A stretch of 64,000 nucleotides of DNA from Nonomuraea aurantiaca (lineage in GTDB: Bacteria; Actinomycetota; Actinomycetes; Streptosporangiales; Streptosporangiaceae), in the NCBI RefSeq assembly GCF_020215705.1, contig NZ_JAIWNB010000008.1:1-64000 (forward strand), in the 5' to 3' direction. Below, in pieces: positions 31,213 to 40,801 of this stretch (position 1 is the first letter of the stretch; each line of letters begins with the position of its first letter). Below the pieces are notes generated by a model. The model ran no database searches and was not told where the DNA came from. It saw nothing but the letters and a program-made list of their open reading frames with translations. The position numbers and the translations under genes are program-made.

Positions 31213-34200
31213 GTGGCGAACGCAGCGGATTCTCGTGAGGCCGAGTTCGGAGCCGAGCCGCGGCGGCGGGTCGAGACGGGCCGTTCGCGGTCCCGGCCCG
31301 CGGCCGGCTGCCCCTATCCGGGGCTGACGTCCTTCCGCACCGGGGACGCGCGCTTGTTCTTCGGCCGCGAACGGGCCGTGACCGACCTGCTGGCCCTGCT
31401 CGCCGACCCCGAGACGGCAGGTCATCCGGCGATCGTGATCGGCCCGCCGGGAGTGGGCAAGTCCTCGCTGCTGCGCGCCGGTCTGGCCCCGGCCGTGCTG
31501 CGGGGCGCGCTTCCCGGTCGCCGGCCCGGCCGGCCGAGTGTGGCGTACCTGACGCCGACCGCCCAGCCGATGCGCGAGCTGGGCGGCGTCGACTCCCGCA
31601 CGCTGGTGATCGTCGACCAGTTCGAGGAGCTGTTCACGCTCTGCGGGGACGAGGCCGCTCGGCAGGCGTTCATCGCCGAGCTGTGCCACCGGGCGGCGGC
31701 CGGCCTCGCGGTGGTCCTGGGCGTACGCGCCGATTTCTACGGCCAGTGCGTGGCCCACCCGCCGCTGCTGGCGGCGCTGCGGGCGCGGTGCCTGCCGCTC
31801 GGGCCGATGGCGGCCGGGCAGCTGCGGCAGGCGATCAGCGAACCGGCCGCCGTGGCGCAGCTGGACATCGAAGCCGGCCTGGTCGAGCTGCTGCTGCGCG
31901 ACGTGGGCGCCCGGACCAGCGGCGCCTGCGACGCCGGGGCGCTGCCCCTGCTGTCCCATGCCCTGCGGGCGACCTGGCAGCAGCGGACCGGCAGCCTGCT
32001 CACCGTCGCGGGCTACGAGCGTACGGGCGGCATCCGGGGGGCGATCGAGGTCACGGCGGAGCAGGCGTACGCGGAGCTCGACCCGGCGCAGCAGCAGGTG
32101 GCCCGGCAGATGCTGCTGCGGCTGATCCAGGTCGGCGACGGGACGGCCGACACCCGCCGCCGGCTCGCCCGCCAGGCACTGACCGACGACGGGGACGAGG
32201 CCGTCCTGGAGGCCTTCATCCGGGCCCGGCTGCTGACGGCCAACGCCGCGTGGGTGGAGATCAGCCACGAGGTCCTGTTCGACGCCTGGCCCCGGCTGAA
32301 AGGCTGGATCGACGCCGACCGGGCCGGGCTCCGGATCAGGCGGCAGCTCGCCGGCGCCGCCGAGGCGTGGGAACGCGCGGGCCGCGACGACGGCCTGCTG
32401 GCGCGCGGTCCCCAGCTGACCATGCTGCGCGAATGGGCCGACGCGGCGCTCGCCGTGGCCCTCACCCCCGCCGAGTGCGCCTTCCTGGCCGCCAGCCGGC
32501 AATGCCGCGAGGCCGAGCAGGTGGAGACGGTGCGGCGTAACCGCAGGCTACGCCGCCTGGTCCGCTGCCTGGGAATCACGCTGGCGCTGACCGCGGTCGG
32601 CACGGTGGTGGCGGTCAGGCAGGCGGCGGAGGCGCACCGGCAGGAACGGAGCTCCCTGGCCGGGCGGCTGTCGGTCGAGGCGGCCCGGCTGGCCGGCCAC
32701 CGGCCGGAGGTGTCGGCGCTGCTCGCCGCGGCGGCCGTCGAGCAGGACCGCACGCCGCAGTCGCTCGGCGCGCTGATGAGCACGCAGGCAGGAGGGTTCG
32801 CCGGTCGCCTGGCCGGGCACGGGGCGGCGCTGTGGGGGGCGTCCTTCAGCGCCGACGGCTCGACGCTCGCCACCGTCGACCACGGTGGCCGCGCCCTGCT
32901 GTGGGACGCGCGCCGCCGGACCGTGACCCATACGCTGGAAGACCTCTCCGCCCGCCTCACCGCCATCGCCGTCAGCCCGGACGGCCGCCTGGTCGCCGGG
33001 GCGGGCGACGACAAGCGGTTGCGGATGTGGGACGCCGGCACCGGCAAGCGGCTGGCGACGCGCGAGCTGCCGGGCGGCACGGCGATGGGCGGCCTGTCCT
33101 TCGATCAGAAGGGCTCGATCCTGGCCGTGGCCGGGACCGGGGTCGTGCTGTGGCGGGTGAGCGACCTGCGGGCGCTGCCGGCTCCGCCGTGGGGGTCCGA
33201 CGCGTTCGAGGGTGCCGCGTTCAGCCCCGATGGCACGCTGCTGGCCGCCGCCGGCCACGACGGGAGGCTGCGGCTCTGGCGCACCGACGGCGAGAGCGGG
33301 TCGCCGCCGGCTCTCAAAGCGGGCGCGCACGCGTTGCACGATGTCGCCTTCAGCCCGGACGGCACGCGGCTGGCCGCCGCCGGTGACGACGGTGCCGTAC
33401 GACTCTGGCGCACGTCCGACTGGCACCCGTCGGGCGTGCTCACCGGGCATCGCGGCGCCGTGTGGGACCTCGACTTCCGCGGCGACGGCCAGCTGCTCGC
33501 CACGGCGGGTGAGGACCAGCGGATCATGCTGTGGGACGTGGCGGCGGGCCGCCGGGTCGCCGAGCTGACCGGCCACAGCGCCGCCGTACACGCGGTCGCC
33601 TTCCCCCGCAGCGGGACGCTGCTGGTCAGCGCCGCCGCCGACGCGACCGGGGCCATCTGGGACACCGCGGGCTGGGAGATCCGCGGCTGTCCCGAACCGG
33701 AGGCGGTCGCGGCGGCCTGGGGGCCCTGGGGGCTGGTGACGGGTGCCGTCGACGGAGTCGTTCGCTACGGCGGACCCGCCGCCGCGACCGGGCAGTGCGA
33801 GCAGCTGTCCCTGCCCTACTCACGCATCCGCGCTCTGGCCAGGGGCGGGAAGGACGGAGACCTGCTGGTGGCCGGCGGTGACAGGGGCCGGATTCGGGTC
33901 TGGAGCCTTCGGCGCCGCACCGAGCTTTACCGGCTCGACTCCGGAGCCGGAGACCAGCACGGTGTCGCCATCGACCCCGAAGGCGACCTCGTGGCGGGCG
34001 GCTATGGCAACGAGATCCTGGTGTGGCACATCACCGCAGGTCAAGCCACCAGGGTGGACAAGTGGACGGCGAGCGGGACGGTGGGCACGCTCGCGTTCGA
34101 CCCCGGCGTGGGGACGCTGACGACAGGCGAGGACCGGGCCGTCTATGTGCGGCAGCTCGGCGATCCCGCCTCGCGGCGGCTCCTCATGGTCGCCACCGCG

Positions 34201-34632
34201 CAGATCACGGCGCTCGCCTACAGCGCGGACGGCACCATGCTGGCGATCGGCTCCGACGACGGCACGGTGCGGCTCTGGCAGGTCCAGGGGCGCCGCGAGC
34301 TGTTCGCCCTGTCCACCCGCCAGGGCTCCATCCGGGCGCTGGGCTTCGCCTCCGGCCATGGCCGCCTGGCCGTCACCGGAGCGCTCGGCACGGTGCGCTG
34401 GTGGGATCTGGACGAAGGGGCGTCGCTGCGCCATGCCTGCGACATCGCCTCCGTGCCCCAGCCGCAGGAGTGGGCGCGGCTCGTACCGAACATGAAACCC
34501 CTGCGGCCCTGCGCCTTTACCTCGCCAGGTGCTCCGGTGTCAGCGCCTCACGCCTCGGCGGGGCGCGTCATCGTCGAGGCCGGGCACCCCGTCGTGGCCG
34601 GTCCGTGGCCGACCAGTGGGCCGGGCGCGTGA
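31213..34632 (+). CDS. nSTAND ATPase with WD40-repeat propellers
   Basis: This 1139-residue protein opens with CPYPGLTSFRTGDARLFFGR, the standard entry of the novel STAND domain. It has Walker A GPPGVGKS (77-84) and Walker B LVIVDQFEELF (131-141). A winged-helix region follows, then a single membrane-like helix LGITLALTAVGTVVAV (~450-465). From about 540 to 1100 there are at least ten WD40 repeats (for example FSPDGTRLAAAGDDGAVRLW). Such proteins act as signal-triggered switches; actinobacterial examples lack a defined output. GTG start; a TAGATT hexamer seven bases upstream suggests a leaderless transcript. Its 3' end overlaps the convergent pentapeptide gene by 65 bases. Confidence 0.93.
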   Translation: MANAADSREAEFGAEPRRRVETGRSRSRPAAGCPYPGLTSFRTGDARLFFGRERAVTDLLALLADPETAGHPAIVIGPPGVGKSSLLRAGLAPAVLRGALPGRRPGRPSVAYLTPTAQPMRELGGVDSRTLVIVDQFEELFTLCGDEAARQAFIAELCHRAAAGLAVVLGVRADFYGQCVAHPPLLAALRARCLPLGPMAAGQLRQAISEPAAVAQLDIEAGLVELLLRDVGARTSGACDAGALPLLSHALRATWQQRTGSLLTVAGYERTGGIRGAIEVTAEQAYAELDPAQQQVARQMLLRLIQVGDGTADTRRRLARQALTDDGDEAVLEAFIRARLLTANAAWVEISHEVLFDAWPRLKGWIDADRAGLRIRRQLAGAAEAWERAGRDDGLLARGPQLTMLREWADAALAVALTPAECAFLAASRQCREAEQVETVRRNRRLRRLVRCLGITLALTAVGTVVAVRQAAEAHRQERSSLAGRLSVEAARLAGHRPEVSALLAAAAVEQDRTPQSLGALMSTQAGGFAGRLAGHGAALWGASFSADGSTLATVDHGGRALLWDARRRTVTHTLEDLSARLTAIAVSPDGRLVAGAGDDKRLRMWDAGTGKRLATRELPGGTAMGGLSFDQKGSILAVAGTGVVLWRVSDLRALPAPPWGSDAFEGAAFSPDGTLLAAAGHDGRLRLWRTDGESGSPPALKAGAHALHDVAFSPDGTRLAAAGDDGAVRLWRTSDWHPSGVLTGHRGAVWDLDFRGDGQLLATAGEDQRIMLWDVAAGRRVAELTGHSAAVHAVAFPRSGTLLVSAAADATGAIWDTAGWEIRGCPEPEAVAAAWGPWGLVTGAVDGVVRYGGPAAATGQCEQLSLPYSRIRALARGGKDGDLLVAGGDRGRIRVWSLRRRTELYRLDSGAGDQHGVAIDPEGDLVAGGYGNEILVWHITAGQATRVDKWTASGTVGTLAFDPGVGTLTTGEDRAVYVRQLGDPASRRLLMVATAQITALAYSADGTMLAIGSDDGTVRLWQVQGRRELFALSTRQGSIRALGFASGHGRLAVTGALGTVRWWDLDEGASLRHACDIASVPQPQEWARLVPNMKPLRPCAFTSPGAPVSAPHASAGRVIVEAGHPVVAGPWPTSGPGA

Positions 34633-35404
34633 GCGCGGACGGCAGCTTGGTGGCGCTGTCGCCACCGGCCGCATTGAGCTGCGGCTGGGTGAGGAAGATG
34701 CTGCCCGTGAGATCGGCACCGGCCAGCTCGGCGCCTCGGAGATCGGCGCCGATCAGGTCGGCCAGCCGCAGGTCGGCGCCGCTCAGGTCGGCGCCGATGA
34801 GGTAGGCCCCGCGCAGGTCGGCACCCCGCAGGTCGGCGCCCTTGAGCTTGGCCCCGATGAGGTCGGCGCCCCTGCGGTTCTTCCGGCGCGGGGTCTCGCC
34901 CCGGACCAGCTCGCTCGTACGCAGCAGCAGCGTGTTGACGCTCTGCCGGTGCGCGGGCACGTCCACGAGCAGGAGCGCGTCGGCGTCGGCGCGGCTGAGA
35001 CGCCCGGTCTCGTCGAGCGCGGCGCGGAGGTCGTCGTGGAGCTCGCGGGCCGGGTCCAGGCTCAGCGCCTCGGTCAGGTACCACAGCAACTCGTGGAGCT
35101 GGCGCACCACCGGGAACACCGCGAACATCCGCGTGGCCGTCTCCGGAGCCCGCCGCCAGTCCTGCCCGACGAAGGTGACCTGGGAGACCTTCTGCCCCGC
35201 GCCGAAGCAGTCATAGACCGTGCAGCCCGGGAAGCCGCGCTCTCTGAGATCGCGGTGGATGCCGCAGCGGAAGTCCGCCTCCAGGTTGGGGCACGGCCGT
35301 CCGGCGTCCTTGTCGATCGCGAAGTCGGCCGAGGCGGCGAAGGGCAGCGCCACGCAGCACAGCCCGAAGCAGCTCTCGCAGTCGGCTTTCAGGGATTCGG
35401 ACAA
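34568..35404 (-). CDS. Cys-rich / pentapeptide-repeat protein
   Basis: This 278-residue protein has an N-terminal cysteine-rich domain (LKADCESCFGLCCVALPFAA, then CPNLEADFRCGIH and GFPGCTVYDCFGAGQ; eight or so Cys) that should bind a zinc or Fe-S centre. A helical middle follows, then a right-handed beta-helix made of A(D/N)LxGA repeats (ADLIGAKLKGADLRGADLRG onward, about 200-250). Start is the TTG at 35404, ten bases after AAGGAG; an ATG at 35443 is the alternative. It is convergent with, and overlaps, the WD40 switch gene. Function is unknown. Confidence 0.85.
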   Translation of the reverse strand: MSESLKADCESCFGLCCVALPFAASADFAIDKDAGRPCPNLEADFRCGIHRDLRERGFPGCTVYDCFGAGQKVSQVTFVGQDWRRAPETATRMFAVFPVVRQLHELLWYLTEALSLDPARELHDDLRAALDETGRLSRADADALLLVDVPAHRQSVNTLLLRTSELVRGETPRRKNRRGADLIGAKLKGADLRGADLRGAYLIGADLSGADLRLADLIGADLRGAELAGADLTGSIFLTQPQLNAAGGDSATKLPSALTRPAHWSATDRPRRGARPRR

Positions 35405-35541
35405 GAGCAGAGGTCTCCTTCTGGGACACCGGGCTTCCGACATTACCCCAGCTCCGCGGCCGAGAATCCGGGAGCACGTCACACTCCGGGGCCCGGCGCC
35501 ACTCTCAGATCGGAAACCGCTCAACATCGATGGGACATCTC

Positions 35542-36372
35542 ATGATCTTAGTAACCGGAGCCACCGGCCTCGTCGCACGCCCCCTGATCGAGCTGCTCGT
35601 CGCGCAGGGCGCCAAGGTCCGCGCCGTCAGCCGTTCGCCGGAGACCGCCGGGCTGCCCGACGGCGTGGAGGTCGTGGCGCGACCGGACGCCTTCGACGGG
35701 GTCAGCGCGCTGTTCCTGCACCCGCGCGCGGTGGCCGGTGGGGCCGTCGAGCTGCTGGAGTCGGCCCGGCGGAACGGGGTGCGGCGGGTGGTGGCGCTGT
35801 CGGCGAGCAACGTCGACGACGACCTCACGGACCAGCCGTCCCGCTTCAGGGGCGACAGGAACAAGGAGGCCGAGGAGGCCGCCGTCGGCAGCGGTCTGGA
35901 GTGGGTGAGCCTGCGGCCCTGCTCGTTCGCGGTCAACACCCTGACCTCGTGGGGCGGCCAGATCCGGGCCGGTGACGTCGTGCGCGGGCCGTACGCGAAG
36001 TTCGCCGAGGCACTGATCCACGAGCGCGACCTGGCCGCGGTCGGCGCCCGCGCGCTGCTCACGGACGAGTTCGCGGGCCAGAGGCTGGAGCTGACCGGCC
36101 CGCGGTCACTGACCCACGAGCAGACATTGGCGATCATCGGCGAGGTGATCGGCAGGCCGCTGCGCTACCAGGAGATCGCGCCGGAGGCGGCGGCGCAGGG
36201 GATGGTCGCGCGCGGCTTCCCGCAGCCGTTCGCCGAGGCCCTGATGGCCAGGTACGCCAGATGAGTCGGGCAGCCCGCGCGGGTCACCGGGGAGGTGGAG
36301 CGCGTGCTCGGCCGTCCGGCGCGCACCTTCACGGAGTGGGTCGCCGATCACGCCGCCGAGTTCGGGGGGTGA
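35542..36372 (+). pseudogene. NmrA-like NAD(P)H-binding protein with a late frameshift
   Basis: The frame from ATG 35542 reads MILVTGATGLVARPLIELL, RVVALSASNVDDDL and LELTGPRSLTHEQTLAIIGE and ends prematurely with ALMARYAR at 36264. In another frame the natural end continues: QPARVTGEVERVLGRPARTF, TEWVADHAAEFGG and a stop at 36372. So an indel lies near 36262. Because only the last ~35 residues are affected, the shortened 240-residue product could still fold. Family relatives reduce quinones or bind NADP as redox sensors. Confidence 0.85.
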
Positions 36373-36409
36373 GCGCTCCTTGAGGGCTGGCGAGTTCACG
36401 ACAAGTCGG

Positions 36410-36446
36410 GATCTGGCCATGCCTTTCGCATGGACAACGCCAGATC
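36410..36446. promoter_or_regulatory. Nested inverted repeats upstream of the subtilase
   Basis: GATCTGGC (36410-36417) pairs with GCCAGATC (36439-36446), and inside them CCATGC (36417-36422) pairs with GCATGG (36428-36433) around a five-base loop. The structure can form a bulged hairpin between the NmrA-like gene and the protease. It may be a terminator for the former or an operator for the latter. Confidence 0.45.
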
Positions 36447-36498
36447 ATGACCACTAGGAATTCGGTAGCTTCTCTTACCGATTCGCTGGAGGTCGTCA

Positions 36499-39400
36499 AT
36501 GCTGCGTGGGCGAAGGGCGGTGGCCACCGTCGCGGCGGTGCTGGCCGTCTCCGCGCTGTCGGTGCCCGGTTCCCGGGCCGGCGCCGAGGTGGCGGCCTCC
36601 GGGCTCGCGGTGGGTACGGCCGGCGGGGAGATCACGCTCATCACCGGCGACCAGGTGCACCTACGCGCCGTCGACGGCGGGCACCAGGCGGTGACGATCA
36701 CCCCGGCCCCGCGCGCGGACGGCTCCGTACCGAACTTCCAGGTGCTGGAGGCGGACGGACAGCTGACCGTCATCCCCGACGACGTCGCCGCCCTGGTCCC
36801 GCAGCGTCTCGACGCGGCCCTGTTCGACGTCTCGGAGCTGGCCGAGGACGGCTACGACGTCGCGATCCCGCTCATCCTCACCTACGAGGGCAACACCGCC
36901 AAGTCCGCCATCCCGGCCGTCAAGCAGCTCCGCACCCTGGAGAGCATCGGCGGCGCGGGAGTGTCGATCGCCACCCATGACGCGGCCCGTTTCGGCGCCG
37001 CGCTGGCCGGGCTCGCCGCCGGAACCGCAGCCCGCGCGGCGAGCCCCTTGGCCGGAGTGTCGAAGATCTGGCTCGACCGCAAGGTGGAGCCGGTGCTGGA
37101 GAACAGCGTGCCCCAGATCGGCGCACCCGAGGCGTGGGCGGCCGGCTTCGACGGCACGGGCACGACCGTGGCGGTGCTCGACACCGGCATCGACGCCACC
37201 CATAGCGACCTGGCCGGGAAGGTGACCGACCAGCGCGACTTCACCGGCGAGAACGCGACCGGCGACCCCAACGGCCACGGCACCCACGTCGCGAGCACCA
37301 TCGCGGGCTCCGGCGCCGCCTCGGAGGGCCGCCGCAAGGGCGTGGCGCCCGGCGCGGGGCTGCTGAACGGCCGGGTTCTGGGCGGCGACGGCAAGGGCCA
37401 GCTCTCCTGGATCATCGACGGCATGGAGTGGGCGGCGGGGGAGAAGCACGCGCAGGTCGTCAACATGAGCCTGGGCAGCCGCGTCGCGGGCGGGCCGCTC
37501 TCCTCGGCCGTGTCGCGGCTGTCCCAGCAGTACGGCACGTTGTTCGTGGTGGCGGCGGGCAACGACGGCTGCGACGGCTGCGTCGGAGCCCCCGGCGACT
37601 CCGCCGACGCGCTGACCGTCGGCGCGGTCGACCGCGCCGACCAGCCGGCCGCCTTCTCCAGCAAGGGCCCGATCGCCGTGGACGGCTCGGTCAAGCCCGA
37701 CGTGACCGCGCCGGGCGTGGAGATCACCGCCGCCAAGGCGGGCGGCGGCTACGTCACGATGTCGGGCACCTCGATGGCCACCCCGCACGTCGCGGGCGCC
37801 GCGGCGCTGCTGCGGCAGGCCCGGCCCGGCATCACCGGCCCCGAGCTGAAGTCCTTGCTGATGGAGAGCGCCAAGCCCATGCCGGGCACGCCCGCCGACG
37901 CGCGGGGCACGGGCCGGATCGACGTCGGCGCGGCGCTGAAGGGCGCCGTCGTCGCCTCAGCGGGTTCGGTGAACTTCGGCGGCCTCGTGGAGGGCACCGA
38001 CAAGAGCGTCACGATGACGTACCGCAACCTCGGCAAGGAGCCTGTCGAGCTGGACCTGAAGGCCGGCGGCCCGTTCACCGCCGAACCCGGCAAGGTGACC
38101 CTGCCCGTCGCCGGGCAGGCCGAGGTGAAGGTGACGCTCAAGGGCGCGCCGCCCGGCCGGCTGCGGGAGGAACTGTCGGCGAGCGTTCCCGGCGGCGCCA
38201 CCGTACGGACCCTGCTGACCGCGAGCGTCGAGGAGCGGCGCGTCGAGCTGCGGGTACGCGGCGTGGCCAGGGACGGCCGCAACGCGCGCGGCGGCTTCAC
38301 GGTGCTGAACCTGGACGAGGGCACCCTGGTCGGGCGCGTCCTGCCCGGCGACCCGGCGCAGCCGTGCACCGAGCAGAAGTCCGGCGCCGGCACCTGCCTG
38401 CTGGTCAAGCCCGGCACCTACTCCGTGCTCGGCCACATCTTCACCATGCCCGCCACCCAGGACAGCACGGCGACGGGCAAGCCGCTGAACGAGAGCCTCG
38501 TCGGCGATCCCGAGATGAAGATCACCGGGGACACCGAGGTCGTACTCAACGCCCGCAAGGCCGTCGAGGTCGAGATCCGGACCCCTGACCACAAGACCAA
38601 GCGGAACATGGGCGCCGCGGCGCAGCTCGCCTGGTACCGCGCCGGCGAGAAAGGGACGGCGCTGCGCGGCGGCACCAACATCTCGCCCGGCGGGCAGGTC
38701 GAGGAGCGGCTGTTCATCCAGCCGACCAGGAAGGTCACCAAAGGCACCTTCACCGTCGCCACCCGCTGGCGGCTGGAGGCGCCCGCGATCACCCTGACGA
38801 GTCCGGGTCTCGACCTGAACCCCCAGTACTACGACCCGGTCTCCTTCAGCGACTACGCCACGGAATACCCGAAGCTGGACGGCACCGCCCTGCTTCCGGC
38901 GGTCGACGCCGGGCGGGGCACGGCCGAGGAGATCAAGGCCCGCGACCTGCGCGGCAAGCTGGCGGTCATCCGCCGTACCGACGGCGTGCCCGTCTCGGCC
39001 CAGTCCAACGCGGCCGCGGCCGCGGGAGCCAGAATGGTGGCGATCTACAGCGACCACCCTGGGGCGGACATCACCTCGGGCGGCACCGGCGTCAAGCTCA
39101 CGGTCCCGACCGTCCGGCTGACGCAGGAGGAGGGCCTGAAGCTGGTCGAGCGGCTGCGGCGGCTGCCCGTGCCCGTCCTGGCCAAGGGGATCGTGGCCAG
39201 CCCTTACGTGTACGACCTGTACCTGCGTGAGAAGGGCCGGGTGCCGGACTCGCTGCGGTACGTGGTGCGTGACCGGTCGCTGGCCAGGGTCGAGTCGGGC
39301 TATCACAGCCAGCTCGCGGACGACGTGACGGTGAACGAGGCGCGGTTCGTGTTCGAGCCGTGGGACACCTCGTCGATCTCCACGAACCGGCCGCTGGCCA

Positions 39401-40251
39401 AGACGCCGCGTACCCAGGTCGAGTACTTCACTCCCGACCCCGACCTGCGCTGGAGCGCCTCGGCGGGCAGTCCCGAGCGGCACTACAACACGATGTGGCC
39501 GCACGTGGACACTCCGCGCGTCGCTCTGTCGTCGCCGGACTTCCGCAGCTATGCGGCGGGGGAGCGGGTGGAGCGTACCTGGTTCAAGCAGCCGCTGCTG
39601 CCGGGTGTCAACCCGCGCAATCCGCTGCGCAGGGAGGGCGACAAGCTGCGCATCTCCATGCAGGGCTTCGTCGACGCGAGCGGCAATTACGGCGAGGCCT
39701 ACACCAGCGCATTCGAGCACGGCATGAAAACAGATTTCCGCCTCTACCAGGGCGATTCACTGCTCCAGCAGACCAACTACCTGCCCTCGGGCAGCGTGCT
39801 CCTGCCGGCGGAGAAGTCCATGTACCGGATCGAGTACGACGTGCGCAACGAGGCCACCTGGGCGAAGCTGTCCACGCGCATCCGGTCGGTGTGGACGTTC
39901 GGCTCGGAGCACGTGGACGCGGGGGTCGCCACCGTGATCCCGCTGATCCTGGCCGGGATCGACGCGCCGGTCGACCTGAAGAACCAGGCCCGCTCGGCCA
40001 AGCTCGGCGTGTCCCTCCATCGCCAGGAGGGGGCGGCGCGCAGCGCGCTGAAGGAGGTGTCCCTGGAGATGTCCTACGACGACGGCGCCACGTGGCGGGC
40101 GACCCGCCTGCGCGCGAAGGGCGGCAGCGACTCCTACGAGGCCACGCTGGAGCGGCGGCCCGGAAGCTTCGTCTCGCTGCGGCTCAAGGCGGCCGACGTC
40201 GAGGGCAACACCTTCTCCCAGGAGGTCATCCGCGCCTACGCGGCACGGTGA
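36499..40251 (+). CDS. Secreted S8 (subtilisin-like) serine protease, large multidomain
   Basis: This 1250-residue extracellular protease has the signal peptide MLRGRRAVATVAAVLAVSAL followed by A-x-A-like cleavage near residue 28. A propeptide with GGEITLITGDQVHL runs to about 195. The catalytic triad is Asp228 (AVLDTGIDATH), His260 (NGHGTHVAS) and Ser425 (SGTSMATPHVAGAAALLRQ). After the catalytic domain come Ig-like/CARDB-like regions and a protease-associated-type domain (KLDGTALLPAVDAG to QEEGLKLVERL, ~790-880), then a long beta-rich C-terminus. ATG at 36499 with GGAGG six bases upstream. The 3' end carries a 31-bp duplication; a terminator follows. Confidence 0.95.
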   Translation: MLRGRRAVATVAAVLAVSALSVPGSRAGAEVAASGLAVGTAGGEITLITGDQVHLRAVDGGHQAVTITPAPRADGSVPNFQVLEADGQLTVIPDDVAALVPQRLDAALFDVSELAEDGYDVAIPLILTYEGNTAKSAIPAVKQLRTLESIGGAGVSIATHDAARFGAALAGLAAGTAARAASPLAGVSKIWLDRKVEPVLENSVPQIGAPEAWAAGFDGTGTTVAVLDTGIDATHSDLAGKVTDQRDFTGENATGDPNGHGTHVASTIAGSGAASEGRRKGVAPGAGLLNGRVLGGDGKGQLSWIIDGMEWAAGEKHAQVVNMSLGSRVAGGPLSSAVSRLSQQYGTLFVVAAGNDGCDGCVGAPGDSADALTVGAVDRADQPAAFSSKGPIAVDGSVKPDVTAPGVEITAAKAGGGYVTMSGTSMATPHVAGAAALLRQARPGITGPELKSLLMESAKPMPGTPADARGTGRIDVGAALKGAVVASAGSVNFGGLVEGTDKSVTMTYRNLGKEPVELDLKAGGPFTAEPGKVTLPVAGQAEVKVTLKGAPPGRLREELSASVPGGATVRTLLTASVEERRVELRVRGVARDGRNARGGFTVLNLDEGTLVGRVLPGDPAQPCTEQKSGAGTCLLVKPGTYSVLGHIFTMPATQDSTATGKPLNESLVGDPEMKITGDTEVVLNARKAVEVEIRTPDHKTKRNMGAAAQLAWYRAGEKGTALRGGTNISPGGQVEERLFIQPTRKVTKGTFTVATRWRLEAPAITLTSPGLDLNPQYYDPVSFSDYATEYPKLDGTALLPAVDAGRGTAEEIKARDLRGKLAVIRRTDGVPVSAQSNAAAAAGARMVAIYSDHPGADITSGGTGVKLTVPTVRLTQEEGLKLVERLRRLPVPVLAKGIVASPYVYDLYLREKGRVPDSLRYVVRDRSLARVESGYHSQLADDVTVNEARFVFEPWDTSSISTNRPLAKTPRTQVEYFTPDPDLRWSASAGSPERHYNTMWPHVDTPRVALSSPDFRSYAAGERVERTWFKQPLLPGVNPRNPLRREGDKLRISMQGFVDASGNYGEAYTSAFEHGMKTDFRLYQGDSLLQQTNYLPSGSVLLPAEKSMYRIEYDVRNEATWAKLSTRIRSVWTFGSEHVDAGVATVIPLILAGIDAPVDLKNQARSAKLGVSLHRQEGAARSALKEVSLEMSYDDGATWRATRLRAKGGSDSYEATLERRPGSFVSLRLKAADVEGNTFSQEVIRAYAAR

Positions 40252-40297
40252 CACCCTCTCTCAGCCGGTCATCCGCGCCTGCGCGGCAGGGTGACAC
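40224..40297. repeat. 31-bp direct repeat at the 3' end of the subtilase
   Basis: The 31 bases covering the last codons and stop of the protease (40224-40254) recur at 40267-40297 with two mismatches, 43 bases downstream. The copy would encode VIRACAAG and a stop. It looks like a local tandem duplication. Confidence 0.85.
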
Positions 40298-40304
40298 ACA
40301 GACC

Positions 40305-40349
40305 CGCCGGGCGGATAGGCCACCCCCCTCCGGTCCCATCCGCCCGGCG
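40305..40349 (+). terminator. Hairpin terminator after the subtilase
   Basis: CGCCGGGCGGAT (40305-40316) pairs perfectly with ATCCGCCCGGCG (40338-40349) across a 21-base loop, about 50 bases after the protease stop. There is no U-tract, as is common for actinobacterial terminators. Confidence 0.75.
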
Positions 40350-40441
40350 ACACCTGACTGCCAGGTCCATGAGGAGCGCCGCCCAACGCGCTCGAATACC
40401 AGATTTGACTTATATAAGCCTGACTTGAAATACTCCGTCAT

Positions 40442-40801
40442 GTGCATGCATTCGACGTCCTCGGAGACCCGGTCCGGCGCCGGATCCTGGAGCTGCTGGC
40501 CGAAGGCGAGCTGAGCTCCGGCGAGGTCACCGCGGTCATCCAGAGCGAGCACGGCATCTCCCAACCGGCCGTCTCGCAGCACCTGCGGGTGCTGCGGGAC
40601 AACGGGTTCGCCAGCGTGCGAGCCGAGGGCACCCGGCGGCTCTACGCCGTCGAGCCCGGCCCGCTGCGGGAGGTCGACGCCTGGCTGGAACGCTTTCGCG
40701 GGTTCTGGGAGCAGCGGCTGGACGCGCTGGCCACCGAGCTGGCGCGGGGCAAGCGGGAACGCCGCGCTCCCGGCCCATCATCGAGAAACGAGCCCACATG
40801 A
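40442..40801 (+). CDS. ArsR-family transcriptional regulator
   Basis: This 119-residue winged-helix protein reads FDVLGDPVRRRILELLAEGE, SQPAVSQHLRVLRDNGFASV and RAEGTRRLYAVEPGPLREVD, the ArsR signature for the non-metal class. No Cys metal site is present. GTG start at 40442. It overlaps the downstream AHA1-like gene by four bases (ATGA). ArsR regulators fused in operons with SRPBCC/AHA1 proteins are very common in actinomycetes and likely respond to a small hydrophobic ligand. The gap upstream has an AT-rich TTGACTTATATAAGCC segment at 40405-40420 that holds the promoter. Confidence 0.93.
   Translation: MHAFDVLGDPVRRRILELLAEGELSSGEVTAVIQSEHGISQPAVSQHLRVLRDNGFASVRAEGTRRLYAVEPGPLREVDAWLERFRGFWEQRLDALATELARGKRERRAPGPSSRNEPT

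Noticed and set aside
31213..34632. WD40 protein as a serine/threonine kinase or trypsin-STAND fusion
   Set aside because: The N-terminus begins directly with the nSTAND entry segment; no kinase or protease motif precedes it.
37957..39720. 587-codon minus-strand frame
   Set aside because: Antisense to the subtilase, a GC-bias artefact; no motifs.
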